A stretch of 64,000 nt of DNA, taken from the NCBI GenBank assembly GCA_024305745.1, contig JAHRBS010000006.1:1924501-1988500 (forward strand), read 5' to 3'. This document shows positions 1 to 11,400 of this stretch, piece by piece. A program made the position numbers and the translations under genes. The notes beneath the pieces are model-generated. The model was not told where the DNA came from. It worked only from the letters and a program-made list of their open reading frames with translations, and did no database searches. This stretch comes from Polyporus tsugae. Its lineage: Eukaryota > Basidiomycota > Agaricomycetes > Polyporales > Polyporaceae. Within the stretch, counting starts at the first letter, position 1; the number at the start of each line of letters is the position of its first letter.

Positions 1-1479
1 TTGAGTGTCGTTGGAGCAGTCAGTCACGCTCACACGTTGGTCGGGCAGATATTGAAGTGAACAAGGAGCCGACAGTAGAAAGGACAAGAGGATAGCAAGC
101 TGCTGTTTCGTGCCCGTCAACGGGACGTTGTGGTCGGAGGCAAGGTCAGAACCGCCTGGCGCCCATACGCATGTTGGGCAACTTGGGGCGGCGCTTATAC
201 CTAGGCTCCTTTGTTGAAGAACACCACCAGTCCACCACTGTTCCACCGCCGTTCTACACTTGACCTTTCCTGAATGATGCGCCGCAGACAAATGCACAAA
301 TTCACTCGAGCTACTGGAGGATGGAAAATTGCAGTCTGTCGCCGAGACACAGTTTCGTTGACTCCCAAGTCGGTAGAAGCCCACTTCTGGCTTGAGTTCG
401 CCTTCGGTGACCGTCGTCGACATTCCCCTGGGGATAGTCTTAGAAGGTAGGTCATTGACAATTCCACCTTGTAAGTGCAGCCATAACTATCAAAGCTTTA
501 TTTCCATAGCATTGATTTGTCACCGGTACGCCCTGTGTCTTTGCGTCCTTGTCTTGCGATCGTTGACGAAACCATACGCATTCAGGACTGAGGTTTATCT
601 TCAAGCTAAACATTGTCTCATGTTCCGATGGAGCTTCACAGTACTGTTGTGGAAGCGGCCGCGCTGATCTTGTGCACAGTGCCTAAAATATTCGCCGTCG
701 GGGCTCCTCCAGATTGACGAACGCCTCGGTCTTGAGCGGTGGTTCCAGGGTCAGCCGGAGATGAGACAAGCCATCTCTGAATCCAACCCTTACCAAAGGG
801 CTGAAGAAAGACACGGCTATGCTGACCGCCGGAGTGTCGGTACTGATGTTAGGCAAATGTAAGTCTCCTGTATCTGCGTCGTAGCGCCGTGTGTTTGTTA
901 CGCTGCTCCTCCACAGACCCACACGCATGTCATTCTACGATAAGGACGGCCGGATATCATCTCGGCAGGCTCGCAGATCATGTCCAATGTGCACACTTAA
1001 GTGCAATGTTTCTGTTTCCTGCTGGAGATGGGATCGTAGGCGGCGTTGCGGAAGCTCGTACGAGACAGAGTGTTGTTCAGGTATACGTGAATCGTGATTA
1101 TCAATCCATCTGCTGTGGCACATACAGCGGCCAACAAGATTGCGATTCGCACGGCTGGAGAGCGCATCTGTCAAATGTCACCTTCCCGCCGGAGGATCTT
1201 CGACTTGGCCCTGCTTCCCTCCCCTCCCTCGCATTCACTTGGACAACCCGTGCTTCCCATGCCGTGTGCTCTCGTACACGGCCTCTCGACGAACGTTTCC
1301 ACGACGCTTCCCATTTTATCCCCCGAGAACTTCGGCGGCTAGGCTAACCACCTGATCTGGTAATCATCGAACTCTTCGCAAACTCTGTCGTGCGCCCTAG
1401 ACAGAGTGCTGAAACCTAAGCCAGAGCGACAAAAGCAAGACCTGTCCCCCGCATGTAAGCAGCACTCCCTGCCACCACC
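1..1479. other. Left-end region, no confident gene
   Basis: No gene can be supported. One stretch on the + strand (about 668-871) reads as an open frame preceded by plausible acceptors (AG at 678-679 and 711-712) and ends in TAA. Its translation, with LERWFQGQPEMRQAISE in the middle, is polar and helix-like and could be the last exon of a gene lying mostly off the left edge. I recognise no family. The remaining frames in this stretch have no motif or consistent splice pattern. Confidence 0.3.
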
Positions 1480-3562
1480 ATGTCCCTTTCGTCCCTACTT
1501 CCTCTCATCTCGCTCTTGCCTCCCGATGTGTCCATCGCCGAAGGGCTAGAATTGTTCTTTCAGGTTATGCAAGACACATTTACGACAAACCTCGTTGCGG
1601 GTAAGTTTCCTGCCTCTTGGGGAATCCATCATTAATTCGACTCCTAGCGGCTGCGGTAACTTGGATCGGATATGACATCTGCTTGACATTTGCTGAGGAG
1701 GTGTGTCTGAGCCCAATCCCTCCTTATGTTCGGGCAGCTTACCAACGGATTTAATAGGTCGAGCTCGTGTGGAAGTCAGTTCCGTGGGAAGGACCGATCC
1801 CATAGGTGGAAATTTGACATATTCTCGCATTGTAATAGAGCACGGTGGACGTTAGCGAAAATCGTCTACATTGCTGTCAGATATTATGGCTTCGCCGCGG
1901 CATTGTAAGTGTGCTGTACCTATATGTTTCTGTTGGTATATTTAATTAGGCCTGTAGATTCTATTTCGTCGGTGAGACGCATCATTATGCGTAGAGGCCT
2001 TCCGCTCAGCTCCTGGCCGGTAGTGAATACCAGCACCACAGCTCCGTTTGAAGTGAGTCGCATTTCCTAGCATGTCGGCTACATGGGTTAATTCCTATCT
2101 ATGGGACGCAAGTTGTAAGGTCATCTGGTCCTCCTCGTCCTCCTCAATGTATTATTGAAAGGACTGCCACCAAACGTGTTCCTCAGGTGCCGTGGATGGG
2201 CCTATTACATAGCATTGTAAGTTTTTCCAGCGTTCCTCTCCGAATTCGCACGCTGGCTCACGGGTTCATGACAGCGGTGCCGGCACGGTCATTGTGCTTT
2301 TGAGCGAGGGGTTGTTCCTCTTGCGCATATGGATTGCCTACGGGAAAAATAAAAAGAGTGCGTCTTAGTTATTAACCATTCCTCTGGCATGCAAGCACCG
2401 AGACGACCGCCTTGATTGACCTTATGCAGTTCTCGCCTTCGTCACGCTCTGCTACATTGGTCAGTTACGCATACATACGATCGTGCCATCTCATTGACTT
2501 CAATACAGCTGAGATAACGGTGGGAACGGCCTGGTGGATTGCATCCATCCAGCGGCTGATTTTCACAATACCCATTAGAGCTCCCTCGCGGTCGGTATTA
2601 TCGAAGGACGCACTGTATCTGTCCTGCCGCGCCCTCCGAACTTCCCACTTCCTGGATGTTTTACCTTCGCCACCGTTTCACTCAAGCACACCCTTCCAGC
2701 TTGGTATGGGGTTGCATTCTCACAGCTGTCATTCAAAACTCACATCCCTTCGTTTATCTACGTAACAGGATCGTGATCTGCGCTACCTCCAGTAAGCATC
2801 CGAGATCATCAGACTACCTTGTGCCTTTGTGATAAACCACTCTTTACTGACTGCGTCTTACACAATAGCGTCGTACCTGGTGTTGATGATACACAAGTTT
2901 GTCACCAGCCATGCATTTAAAGCGGAGCTCCTCAAGGCACGACGTGACCCACTCACCAAATGGTTTCAGCTGCGCAAGCTGAGTCCCATTGTGTACCTAC
3001 TCGTCAGGGACGGAGTGCTCTACTTTGCCATGTGTGTGATAGTCTTCGCTATCTCAATGACATTCCATCCAATACTGATCTGCGTCGGTCCACGACCTCC
3101 GACAGGATGTTCTGTAAGTTTTGTAATCGCTTTTCTTGGCATGCAACACCCCGCTGAGTATCAAGTTTGCGAACCCAGGCGCTGGCACATTGAACATGGC
3201 GATCACTATCCGGTTCAATCAGAGAGAGATCCAAGCCATGGGTGTACCGTAGGTGTATTTTCGACATGGGAGCGAGCCGAAACTAATGACACGGCCACCA
3301 CAGGTTAATCATCGCTGTCTCCTCCGTATCGGTGAGTCTTCCAATTCATACCCCTGGTAGACTCTACTCACTGTGTTTTTTTCAGGCGGCGCGCCTCGCC
3401 CTAAACCTACGTGGCGTGCTCAGTGGACACCGCGAGCGTTTCCAGACCAACCAGACCATGATGCACTTTGAACTGGAGGACGTCGCGAAAGAAGGCACGT
3501 TTCGAGTACAATCCGAGACGTCGAGCACTTCCCGTCCCTCTGCGGTGGCCTTGGACGTTTAG
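1480..3562 (+). CDS. DUF6533 seven-helix membrane protein (paralogue A)
   Basis: Multi-exon gene starting at ATG 1480 (MSLSSLLPLISLLPPDVSIAE). The second to fourth exons encode the DUF6533 signature: WIGYDICLTFAEE, then VELVWK, then ARWTLAKIVYIAVRYYGFAAAL, with introns at identical places in the two paralogues in this window. Later exons give CRGWAYYIAF, a helix with GLFLLRIWIAY, a loop ending RPPNFPLPGCFTF, a helix around SYLVLMIHKF, the segment LSPIVYLLVRDGVLYFAM, and the terminal ARLALNLRGVLSG plus a polar tail ending at TAG 3560-3562. The family is common in Agaricomycetes and functionally uncharacterised; several hydrophobic helices suggest an integral membrane protein. It is the upstream member of a tandem pair. 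A two-nucleotide exon at 2113-2114 is needed to keep frame. Function is unknown; I do not assign one. Confidence 0.82.
2113..2114 (+). other. Two-nucleotide exon (TT) of DUF6533 gene A
   Basis: Exon ending TTTGAA (2052, phase 0) is followed by intron 2053-2112 (60 nt, GTGAGT...CAAG), the dinucleotide TT, intron 2115-2186 (72 nt, GTAAGG...CTCAG) and an exon from 2187 that reads G TGC CGT GGA TGG. Only with the extra TT does the downstream frame CRGW join the upstream frame VNTSTTAPFE. Copies B and C show the same arrangement. Confidence 0.7.
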
Positions 3563-4170
3563 ATTTTACGTCAAGCTGGCTTCGGAGCTCATCCGTCCGT
3601 GTGCCTCTCATCCCTGTTTGGACGTAGTATTTTCGTATATATGCGTGTGGACAATACTGGACCTTCGTACGTGGTCTGTAGGGAAATTACGCTTGCTGAA
3701 CTTGAAACATATGTCCACGTCTGGGGAACACCAGGATCTCTCAAGAATCCACGTTGCCAATCAGCGGCGATGTGGGAGGGGCAACAACGTCGGATGGGAC
3801 GTCGAGGTAAGCACCGGTCCATCTAAACCAGCAAGTTCACTCCCCTCATGACGCGATGGAACAGCCCCGCCGAAGACCAGAGGTGACATTGTCGGGGTTG
3901 GATCGATCACGAGATCGTCGACCATCCGCTTCTCAGCTTCCGGGGAGCGTAAAACGGGCTCGACCCTTCCCACACTCGGTGGTTATTTCGATCGCGGCCG
4001 CTCCTCGGCAAGCCCGAAGCTCCTGGGGAAGGAACCCAAAGACCATTCGGGTCCAAGTGCCTGGCCGCGAATCGCGGATGTGATGCAAGACACCGTGGTA
4101 TCTCTGTTCAGCGTTCGACGAGGCTGAGAGAACCGTGGCCGTGCTTCCCGGGGCCATAGCTGGCTGCTCG

Positions 4171-4177
4171 TATAAAG
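4171..4177 (+). promoter_or_regulatory. TATA box of DUF6533 gene B
   Basis: TATAAAG lies 49 bp upstream of the ATG at 4220. The rest of the 657-bp spacer between genes A and B (3563-4219) shows no coding signal. Confidence 0.45.
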
Positions 4178-4219
4178 CTGCGTTGGGCAGCAGGTTCTGC
4201 AACCACGGTATTCGTCAGC

Positions 4220-6167
4220 ATGTCTCTGACCTCGCTGTTGCCTCCAGGACTATCCCTCCTCCAAGGTATCGAGCTTTTCATACAGCTCCTTGGGGACACA
4301 ACTGTCGTCAATCGAGCTGCAGGTGAGGGCTGCATTGTGGTTAAGGTAACGCTCATTCGAGTTCTGAAAGACCTCCCGTACTAGCCGCCGCATCAACGTG
4401 GGTCACCTACGATATTTGTCTGACTTTCGGGGAGGAGGTGAGCATATCTAGTATACGGCAAACAAGAAAAGCAAAGCATTTGACGATGGACCATCGGCCC
4501 AGGTGGAACTCGTCTGGAAGTAAGTCCGCCGGCGGCTCTTACGTGTGGAAAAACCGCCATGAGCTCATATATATCCTTCGTTATTCAGGGCGAAATGGTC
4601 TCTCCCTAAGATTATGTATTTCTGCGTGAGGTACTACGGCCTTGCATGTTCTCTGTAAGCCCATCATCTCGTCCTCTTTTCCATGGCGAGGCTTACTGGG
4701 GACCCGTCCCGTAGATTATATTTCGGAGGTAGGCTATCCCAGTTATCCTGAGAAGGCTGTCGCTCAACGTCTCTTCAGTGAACTCGAGCTTCTCCCCTTC
4801 TTTTGGAGTGAGTACCGGTGACTACCCTGTCAATTCTGCATGGTTGACGACACTTCATGGTGGAACTGCGTCAGATGTAAGCTCCTCGCTTGTCCGCCGT
4901 GACTTTCCGGCCAACGCACCTCTTTTCAGATGTCGTGGATGGCCCTGGTTCGAGGCCTTGTACGTTGGCTCACATGTCCGTAATCAAGTATCTTCTAACC
5001 CGAGCCCACACAGTGGAGCAGCTACCGCCATTGCCGTCTTGTTCGGCGAAGGGATGTTCGTCCTCCGGCTGTGGGCCTCCTACAGAGAAAACAAACTCGG
5101 TCGGTTATTTGCTCGCTACATTCCAATCCGAATCGAATCTTACTCCACCTTCGTGGCGACCAGTCCTCGCCCTGATCGCTTTCTGCTTCACAGGTGAGTC
5201 GTCAGCTATGCTACTTCGAAACTAATATATTAATACACTTTCAGCGGAACTCGCCGTGCGTAGACCTCCCAAGCCCCGAATACTCCTTCTGACATTCCCC
5301 GTAGTCTTCAATAACCGTTGGCATCGTGGAGGCCCGCACGATATCAATCCTACCTCGGCCGCCGAACTTCCCCATCCCCGGATGCTACACCCTCGCCGAG
5401 GTGCCCCTGAGGAACTCTCTTGGGGCGTGGATCGTCAACTGTTCCGTAGCAAGTGAGTATTCGTGTTCGAAATGCCCCTCACCTGGAATTTCGTGTGAGC
5501 TTTAGACTTACATCGCACAGCGACCTACTTCGCCCTCATGCTGTACAAATTCTTCACCGGGGAGGCGTTCAAGTTCGAGCTCTCCGCGGCCACGCGCAAC
5601 CCGCTCGCGAAGTGGACGGAGGTCCGCCGGTTCAGTCCTTTGCTGTACTTGCTCATCCGGGACGGTACCATGTACTTCGCAATGTATGTTCTCAGCCTTC
5701 TTTCCCCCTGTCTCTGAGACTGACCTGCTGGCTCGTCGATAGGATCTTCCGTAAGCGTCCCCAAATATTGTCAGGTTATTGGCACTCACCCGAGTCGCGT
5801 CTACGGGCGACAGTGATCAACGCAGTGAACATGATACTCTCAATTCGAGAAGAGGGCCGCGCACTGGAAGGTATGGGCGTTGCGTGGACCATTGCCGTCT
5901 CGTCTGTCGCCGTAAGCGTTCTCATAACGTAGCTGGGCGTCGATAGCTTATGTAGTATCTGTTGGACAGTCATCGCGCCTGCTGCTCAACTTGCGCGGCT
6001 TTATCAGCGGAGACGATAGTGCGTCAAAGGTGAAGACGGACAAGACGACGATACGCTTCGAGCACAATGCAGGGCAAGAGGTTACGACAAGTGAGGATAC
6101 TGAAGAGGAGACTCGCAGTGACCTCATGTCGCCACTATATCTAGACATCTCTGAGGTTCCCGTTTAG
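4220..6167 (+). CDS. DUF6533 seven-helix membrane protein (paralogue B)
   Basis: Tandem paralogue of the gene just upstream, same strand and same exon plan. Start ATG 4220 (MSLTSLLPPGLSLLQGIEL). Exon-encoded blocks in order: WVTYDICLTFGEE, VELVWK, AKWSLPKIMYFCVRYYGLACSL, VNSSFSPSFG, CRGWPWFEAF, a helix with VLFGEGMFVLRLWASY, VLALIAFCFTG, a loop with RPPNFPIPGCYTL, the helix TYFALMLYKFFTGEAF, then FSPLLYLLIRDGTMYFAM, and the C-terminal SRLLLNLRGFISG motif followed by an acidic cytosolic-type tail to TAG 6165-6167. DUF6533 proteins are Agaricomycete-enriched membrane proteins of unknown function. Intact frame across many short introns argues it is expressed. The two-nucleotide exon at 4875-4876 is discussed separately. 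Confidence 0.85.
4875..4876 (+). other. Two-nucleotide exon (AT) of DUF6533 gene B
   Basis: Upstream exon ends at 4807 in phase 0 (TTTGGA). Intron 4808-4874 (67 nt) ends GTCAG; AT follows; intron 4877-4929 (53 nt) starts GTAAGC and ends TTTTCAG. The next exon reads A TGT CGT GGA TGG. AT plus A gives the codon before the conserved Cys-Arg-Gly-Trp and restores the family reading frame. Confidence 0.7.
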
Positions 6168-6456
6168 AATCCGTCATACTTATGAAAAGGGGGGTTCGAC
6201 TTACCGCGATGGCTCACCCTGAGGTTTGTAACCTGGACTGTATGTAGCAACGTTCACGTGTATGTAGGCAGGATCATCAACTTCAGGGTCGGTAATCTAT
6301 AGCTATGCGCCCGCAGATCAACTATTCGGGAATTGAGAGATGGTGAGGAATAGAGTAACGCGACACAAATATCAATGGTAATATACAGTAATCTATGGTA
6401 TAGCTTGCATAGACAACATCTCGTTAGCAGGTTCATAGCATGACGAGCCAACAACA

Positions 6457-8300
6457 TCAGAAGTGGAAGTGGAAGACACGACCCAGAGCTTCGGTGTCGA
6501 TCCCCTTCTTCTTCCTCGCCTCCTCGACATAGCGCTGCATGAGCCCAACGACCCTCTTCAAGTTCAAGCTGAACTTCGCCGACACCGGAACCAGGTCAAG
6601 CGTTCTCTCCTCCCCTGTCTCCACCGGGTTTCCCTCCGCATCGAGCACCGGCACCTTCATCTGCTCCTTCACATACTTCTCCAGCTCCTTCAGCTTCACT
6701 CGCGCCTCCGTGACCTCTTCCTCCGATGCGTCCTCTCCGCTAAGTAAGTCCGCCTTGTTCGCAATGACGATACGCGCGTTCGCGCTCATGCCCGCCTTAT
6801 ACTTCTCCAATTCGTCTCTGAGCACTCGCAGCTCGTCCCAGGGCGCAGGTCCAGAGAGGTCCACCACATATGCTAGCGCGTGCGAGCGCTCGAGGGAGCG
6901 GAGGAAGGAGTGTCCCAGGCCGACGTTTGCAGACGCGTCCTCGATGAGTCCGGGGTTATCTGCGACGGTGAAGCGGAAGAACTCCATGGATTCATACGGG
7001 TCCTCCTGGACCGCAGCCTTAAGCGCGCGCCGCTGGTTGCGCGTGAGCGCGTCCGCGAACTCCCCGCTTTCCATCAACCCACGCTCACGCGCCTCCTCCA
7101 CGCGGGTCTCGTCGAGCACCGCACCCTCTGCAAGGCCATCGAAGGATCCGTCAGCGGCAACGCGCACGACGGCAACAACGGGGTTGAGCGTCGTGAACGC
7201 GTACCCCGCGACCTCCGTCCGCGCACGGCCGCCGGTGAGCGCGCGGAGGAGGGTGCTCTTCCCCGCGTTCGGCATTCCGACGAGCCCCACGTCCGCTAGA
7301 AGTTTCAGCTCGAGCGACAGGGATACCCACTCCCCGGGGTACCCCCGCGTGGCCCACTTGGGGGATCGGTTGGTCGGCGAGAGGAAGGTGGGGTTGCCCA
7401 TGCCCCCTGCTCCGCCCCGTGCGACGAGGTGCCCCATCGGCTCCACGCGGCGGTGGCCAAGCGGTGCGTTCGGATCTTCCGCCTCTGCGGTCTCCTCCGG
7501 CTTGTCTAGGTCCAGGAAGATCAGGTTCTCTGCGCGCAAGCGGCGCGCCCGCCGCCGTTCCCGCTCCTGCTGGAAGAGCATGCGCTCTGCCTCCTTGAAC
7601 TCTTCTCGCTGCGCGTTGTCGTCTGCGTACTCGGGGTAGTGCACCCAGCGCCGGTCGCGCATCCGGTCGCGCTTCTCCTGCGGGCTCAGCCCGTGCATGT
7701 CCTCCGCCTCCGTCTGGTACTCGTCTTTGTGCCGCCGCGGGTCGTCGCGCGGGAGTTCGCGGACGATTGTGCCTAGAGGGACACGGACGATGAGGGGCGT
7801 GGCGTTCCGGCCGTGCTGCCATGTGCCTTTGCCGGCCCCGCCGTGGTCGGCGCGGATGCGAGTTGAGACGGAGGAGAGGGTGGTGAGGTGCGGAGTGGGG
7901 AGGATGTAGACGTCGCCACCGCGGCCGCCGTTGCCGCCTGAGGGCGGGCCGTAGGGCTTGAAGAGCTCGCGGTGGAAGGCGACGCAGCCGTTGCCGCCAT
8001 TGCCGGCGCGGATGTGGACTATGTTGTGGTCAAGGAATGTCTGGCCCTGGAAGAAAGAACAGTTTTCTGTTTAGTGCAGGGCGGAGACGGTGTGGGCTAC
8101 ATACCACTCACATTTTGCCTACGTTTCCAGTCTGTCCTACGTTTTCGTTTTAGCTCATCTTGGGGTGCTGGGGGGCGTGTGGACGATTGGACCGACTTCG
8201 ACGGGCCCGCCTCGGGGATGGAAGATGTTGTGTAATACCTACCAGCGAATGTAGTGACGCTCTGAGCCCTGAGAGGCTTCAAGAACGGCGGGTAGCGCAT
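6457..8300 (-). CDS. MTG2: Mitochondrial Obg-family GTPase Mtg2
   Basis: Two exons, 8300-8112 and 8046-6457, one phase-0 intron, 592 aa. Residues 1-63 are basic and Ser/Thr/Arg-rich, as expected of a mitochondrial presequence. The Obg glycine fold begins about residue 66 (HNIVHIRAGNGGNGCVAFHRE) and includes SGGNGGRGGDVY and LVARGGAGGMGNPTF. The G domain follows: Walker A GMPNAGKSTL (about 320), DNPG in place of the usual DTPG G3, and NKADL (G4). Family role: GTPase in assembly of the mitochondrial large ribosomal subunit. A roughly 95-residue, highly charged Arg/Glu-rich insertion splits the Obg fold between VPLGTIVREL and the LVARGG strand. It is head-to-head with MCM4. The 3' end faces the DUF6533 pair across about 290 bp with nothing recognised. 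Confidence 0.93.
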
Positions 8301-8498
8301 ATAGTCGGTGCGAGGAGGGCAGAGGATAACTTATTGGCGGAAGATGGGGAGAGCGCTGGTGACGCGTGAGAACGAAAAGGCCTGCCCTAAAGCTCATTCC
8401 GACGCGTCGACTCAGGCGCGTCGCGTCGATCGTCTTGTTTCCCGTCCCCATCCTCCCCACACCATCCCCCTCCCTCTGAGGCCTAACTTTCTCCCATC
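8301..8498. promoter_or_regulatory. Shared MTG2/MCM4 promoter with two MCB-type boxes
   Basis: The 198-bp spacer between the divergent starts contains ACGCGT at 8362-8367 and 8402-8407, with near-matches (GCGCGTCGCGTCG) just after. ACGCGT is the MluI cell-cycle box bound by MBF-type (Mbp1/Swi4 family) factors in fungi and is typical of MCM gene promoters. Binding here is inferred, not shown. Confidence 0.6.
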
Positions 8499-11400
8499 AT
8501 GTCATCTCCGCCGCGCGATATACCCACTTCCGACCTCGACGATGTCGAAATGCAACTCGATGAAGGCACCGTGGAGCAATCGATGCCCGGCGCACCCGCG
8601 CCGGGACCACTCTTCCTCGAAGGGACGCCCTCCATCGCAGGCACACCGCGTCATAACGCCGTTGCGAGGAGGGCGATGGGATTTAGCACACCAAGGAGGC
8701 AGAAGACACCTTTATTTGCCCGTAAGTTCGTGTGGTTACCTGCAAGTGAACTTCCCCACCTGATAGTCCCCCAAAGCTGGTACCTCGTCACCCTTGCCCT
8801 TTCCGAGCTCATCCCCAACCAAGAAGACACCTGCGCCCGTTAGAAGACTAGACTCAGACCTTCTGGATGTGCCTGGCTCCCAAGACTCCGAACCTCTCAC
8901 GTTTCCCTCGTACGTCCCTTCGCTTTAAAGTTTCAAGTCCTACATCGTACCCAACATCACGAAACCTCAGTCTTGTTTCGCATTGCAATAGAGACTACAC
9001 GGCATCTCGCTCTTGGGTGCCATACATACCTAACAATTGATTTTGAACCTGGGTTGTGGGAATGAAGCTCTCAATCTATTCGACTGACCGCATTTCGTAG
9101 GAGTCCTGCCCGGGCCACACCAAAGAACCGCAGAGGCGATATTCACTCGTCGTTCAGTTTCACGCCAACGTCTCTCCGGTCTCGCACTCGCACAGAGCGC
9201 AAGGAAGGCCCATCTGACGACCTGCGCTCAGACGCTTCACATCTCTCCATCCCCGCGTCTGCCGCACTTGATCTCTCCGTTCCCGCTGTACCATCCGACG
9301 ATGAAGATGACTCTGGCGCCGTTCAAGCGATCTGGGGCACAAACATCTCAGTGCATGAGACCATGCGCGCGTTCCGCGAATTTATGCGCGGCTTCAAGGT
9401 CAAGTATCGCATTTTGTACGATCGCGAACGCGGTGTCCGCACGCGAGTTCTCTCGTCTCCCGAGGAAGGCGAGGTGTTGCTGTACGAGTCCTACGTCCGC
9501 CGGATGCGCCAGACCGGCGAGAGGATCCTCAACCTCGACATCGCTAACCTCGCCGCGTATCCCCCGAGCAAGAAGCTCCATATTCTCTTGGTGAAATACC
9601 CTCAGGAAGTCATCCCCATCATGGACCAGGTCCTCAAAGACGTCATGCTCGAAATCGCAGAAGAGGATCAGACAGCAGGTGCGGATGAGATGCGCGGCAG
9701 GCACGGCGACGAGGAAATCAACGCGATTATGGGACGGGTTTACAACATCCGCCCGTTCGGCGTCCCGGCGGTCAACATGCGCGAGCTGAATCCATCTGGT
9801 GGGCTCCGTCCGCACACATGTTCACCGTTACCACTGCTAACGCGTCCACAGACACGGACAAGCTCGTATCCATTAAGGGCCTTGTCATCCGCGCGACGCC
9901 CATCATCCCGGACATGAAGGTCGCCTTCTTCCGCTGCCTCACCTGCAATCACACCGTCCAGGTCGAAATTGAGCGCGGCAAGATCGACGAGCCCGGGCGC
10001 TGTCCGCGCGACGTCTGCGCGACGGTCGGCTCCATGTCGCTCGTCCACAACCGTTGCGAGTTCGCGGATCGGCAAGTCATTCGCCTTCAGGAGACCCCGG
10101 ACGCGGTCCCCGACGGGCAGACGCCGCACACGGTGTCGCTGAGCGTATACGACGACCTTGTGGACGTCTCGAAACCCGGCGACCGCCTCGTCGTGACTGG
10201 CATCTTCCGAAGCATGCCTGTGCGCGTAAACCCACGCCAGCGGACACTGAAGAGCCTGTTCAGGACGTTTGTCGACGTTGTGCACGTCCGGCTCGGCACG
10301 GACGACCGGCTTGGATTTGACAGGAGCACACGTCCGGCGGGTGGGGACCGGATCCCTGGTGTAGGCGGCGTGGGTGGGGGCGTCGATATGGACGACGAGG
10401 AGGAGCACGCGGTAGAGCGTCAGCGGCGGACGACGAAGCGAGAGGAGCTTGAGGCGCGTTTCCGCGAGCTGAGCCAGAGGCCGGACGTTTACGACCTCTT
10501 GGCGAGGTCGCTCGCCCCGTCGATCTACTCGATGGACGACGTGAAGAAGGGCATTCTTCTTCAACTGTTTGGCGGGACGAACAAAAGCGTTGCCCGTGGA
10601 GGAGGGGGAGGGGGGCCTAGGTACCGTGGAGACATCAACGTACTGCTCGTTGGTGATCCCGGTGTCGCTAAGTCCCAGATTTTGCAGGTGTGTGCGATAG
10701 GATGAAGGTGTTTGGAACAATGGCTGATTGTTTGCTGTAGTACGTGCACAAAATTGCCCCTCGTGGCGTGTTCACGTCTGGCAAGGGGTCATCTGCTGTC
10801 GGTCTGACCGCGTACGTTACCCGTGACCCTGACTCGAAGCAGCTGGTCCTGGAGAGGTACGTCTACGTCATCCAGTATGTGGTTGAAGCTTGCTCACGCT
10901 TCGTTCAGTGGTGCTCTTGTCCTCAGTGACGGCGGTGTGTGCTGTATTGATGAGTTCGACAAGATGTCAGATGCAACACGCAGTGTCCTGCACGAAGTTA
11001 TGGTAGGTACCTTGTGCCCACTGTTCACCACCATCGTTCCTAATGAGCCTTCACAGGAACAACAAACTGTATCCATTGCTAAGGCAGGAATCATCACAAC
11101 CCTGAATGCGCGCACGTCTATCCTCGCAGGGGCAAACCCTATCGGGTCGAAGTATAACCCGAACCAGACAGTCACGCAAAATATCGACCTCCCACCAACT
11201 CTCATCTCGCGATTTGACCTGCTCTACCTCGTGTTGGACAACGCCGACGAGGCGCTTGATCGCAAGCTTGCTCAACATCTCGTCTCCCTATACCTCGAAG
11301 ATGCCCCCATGACCGGTGGTGGTCAAGACCTTCTGGTATGTGCAGGCAGTCTCTACCGCCTCTGATGTATTTAACATGGCTTTGCAGCCGATCGAGGAGC

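Noticed and set aside
889..1347. 152-codon frame near the left end
   Set aside because: No motif, crosses likely intron signals, and no neighbouring exons support it.
6539..7639. Long + strand frame opposite MTG2
   Set aside because: Antisense shadow of the high-GC MTG2 coding strand; Ser/Arg-rich with no family motif.
9740..10720. Long minus frame opposite MCM4
   Set aside because: Antisense shadow; the + strand carries the full MCM zinc and AAA+ motifs in frame.
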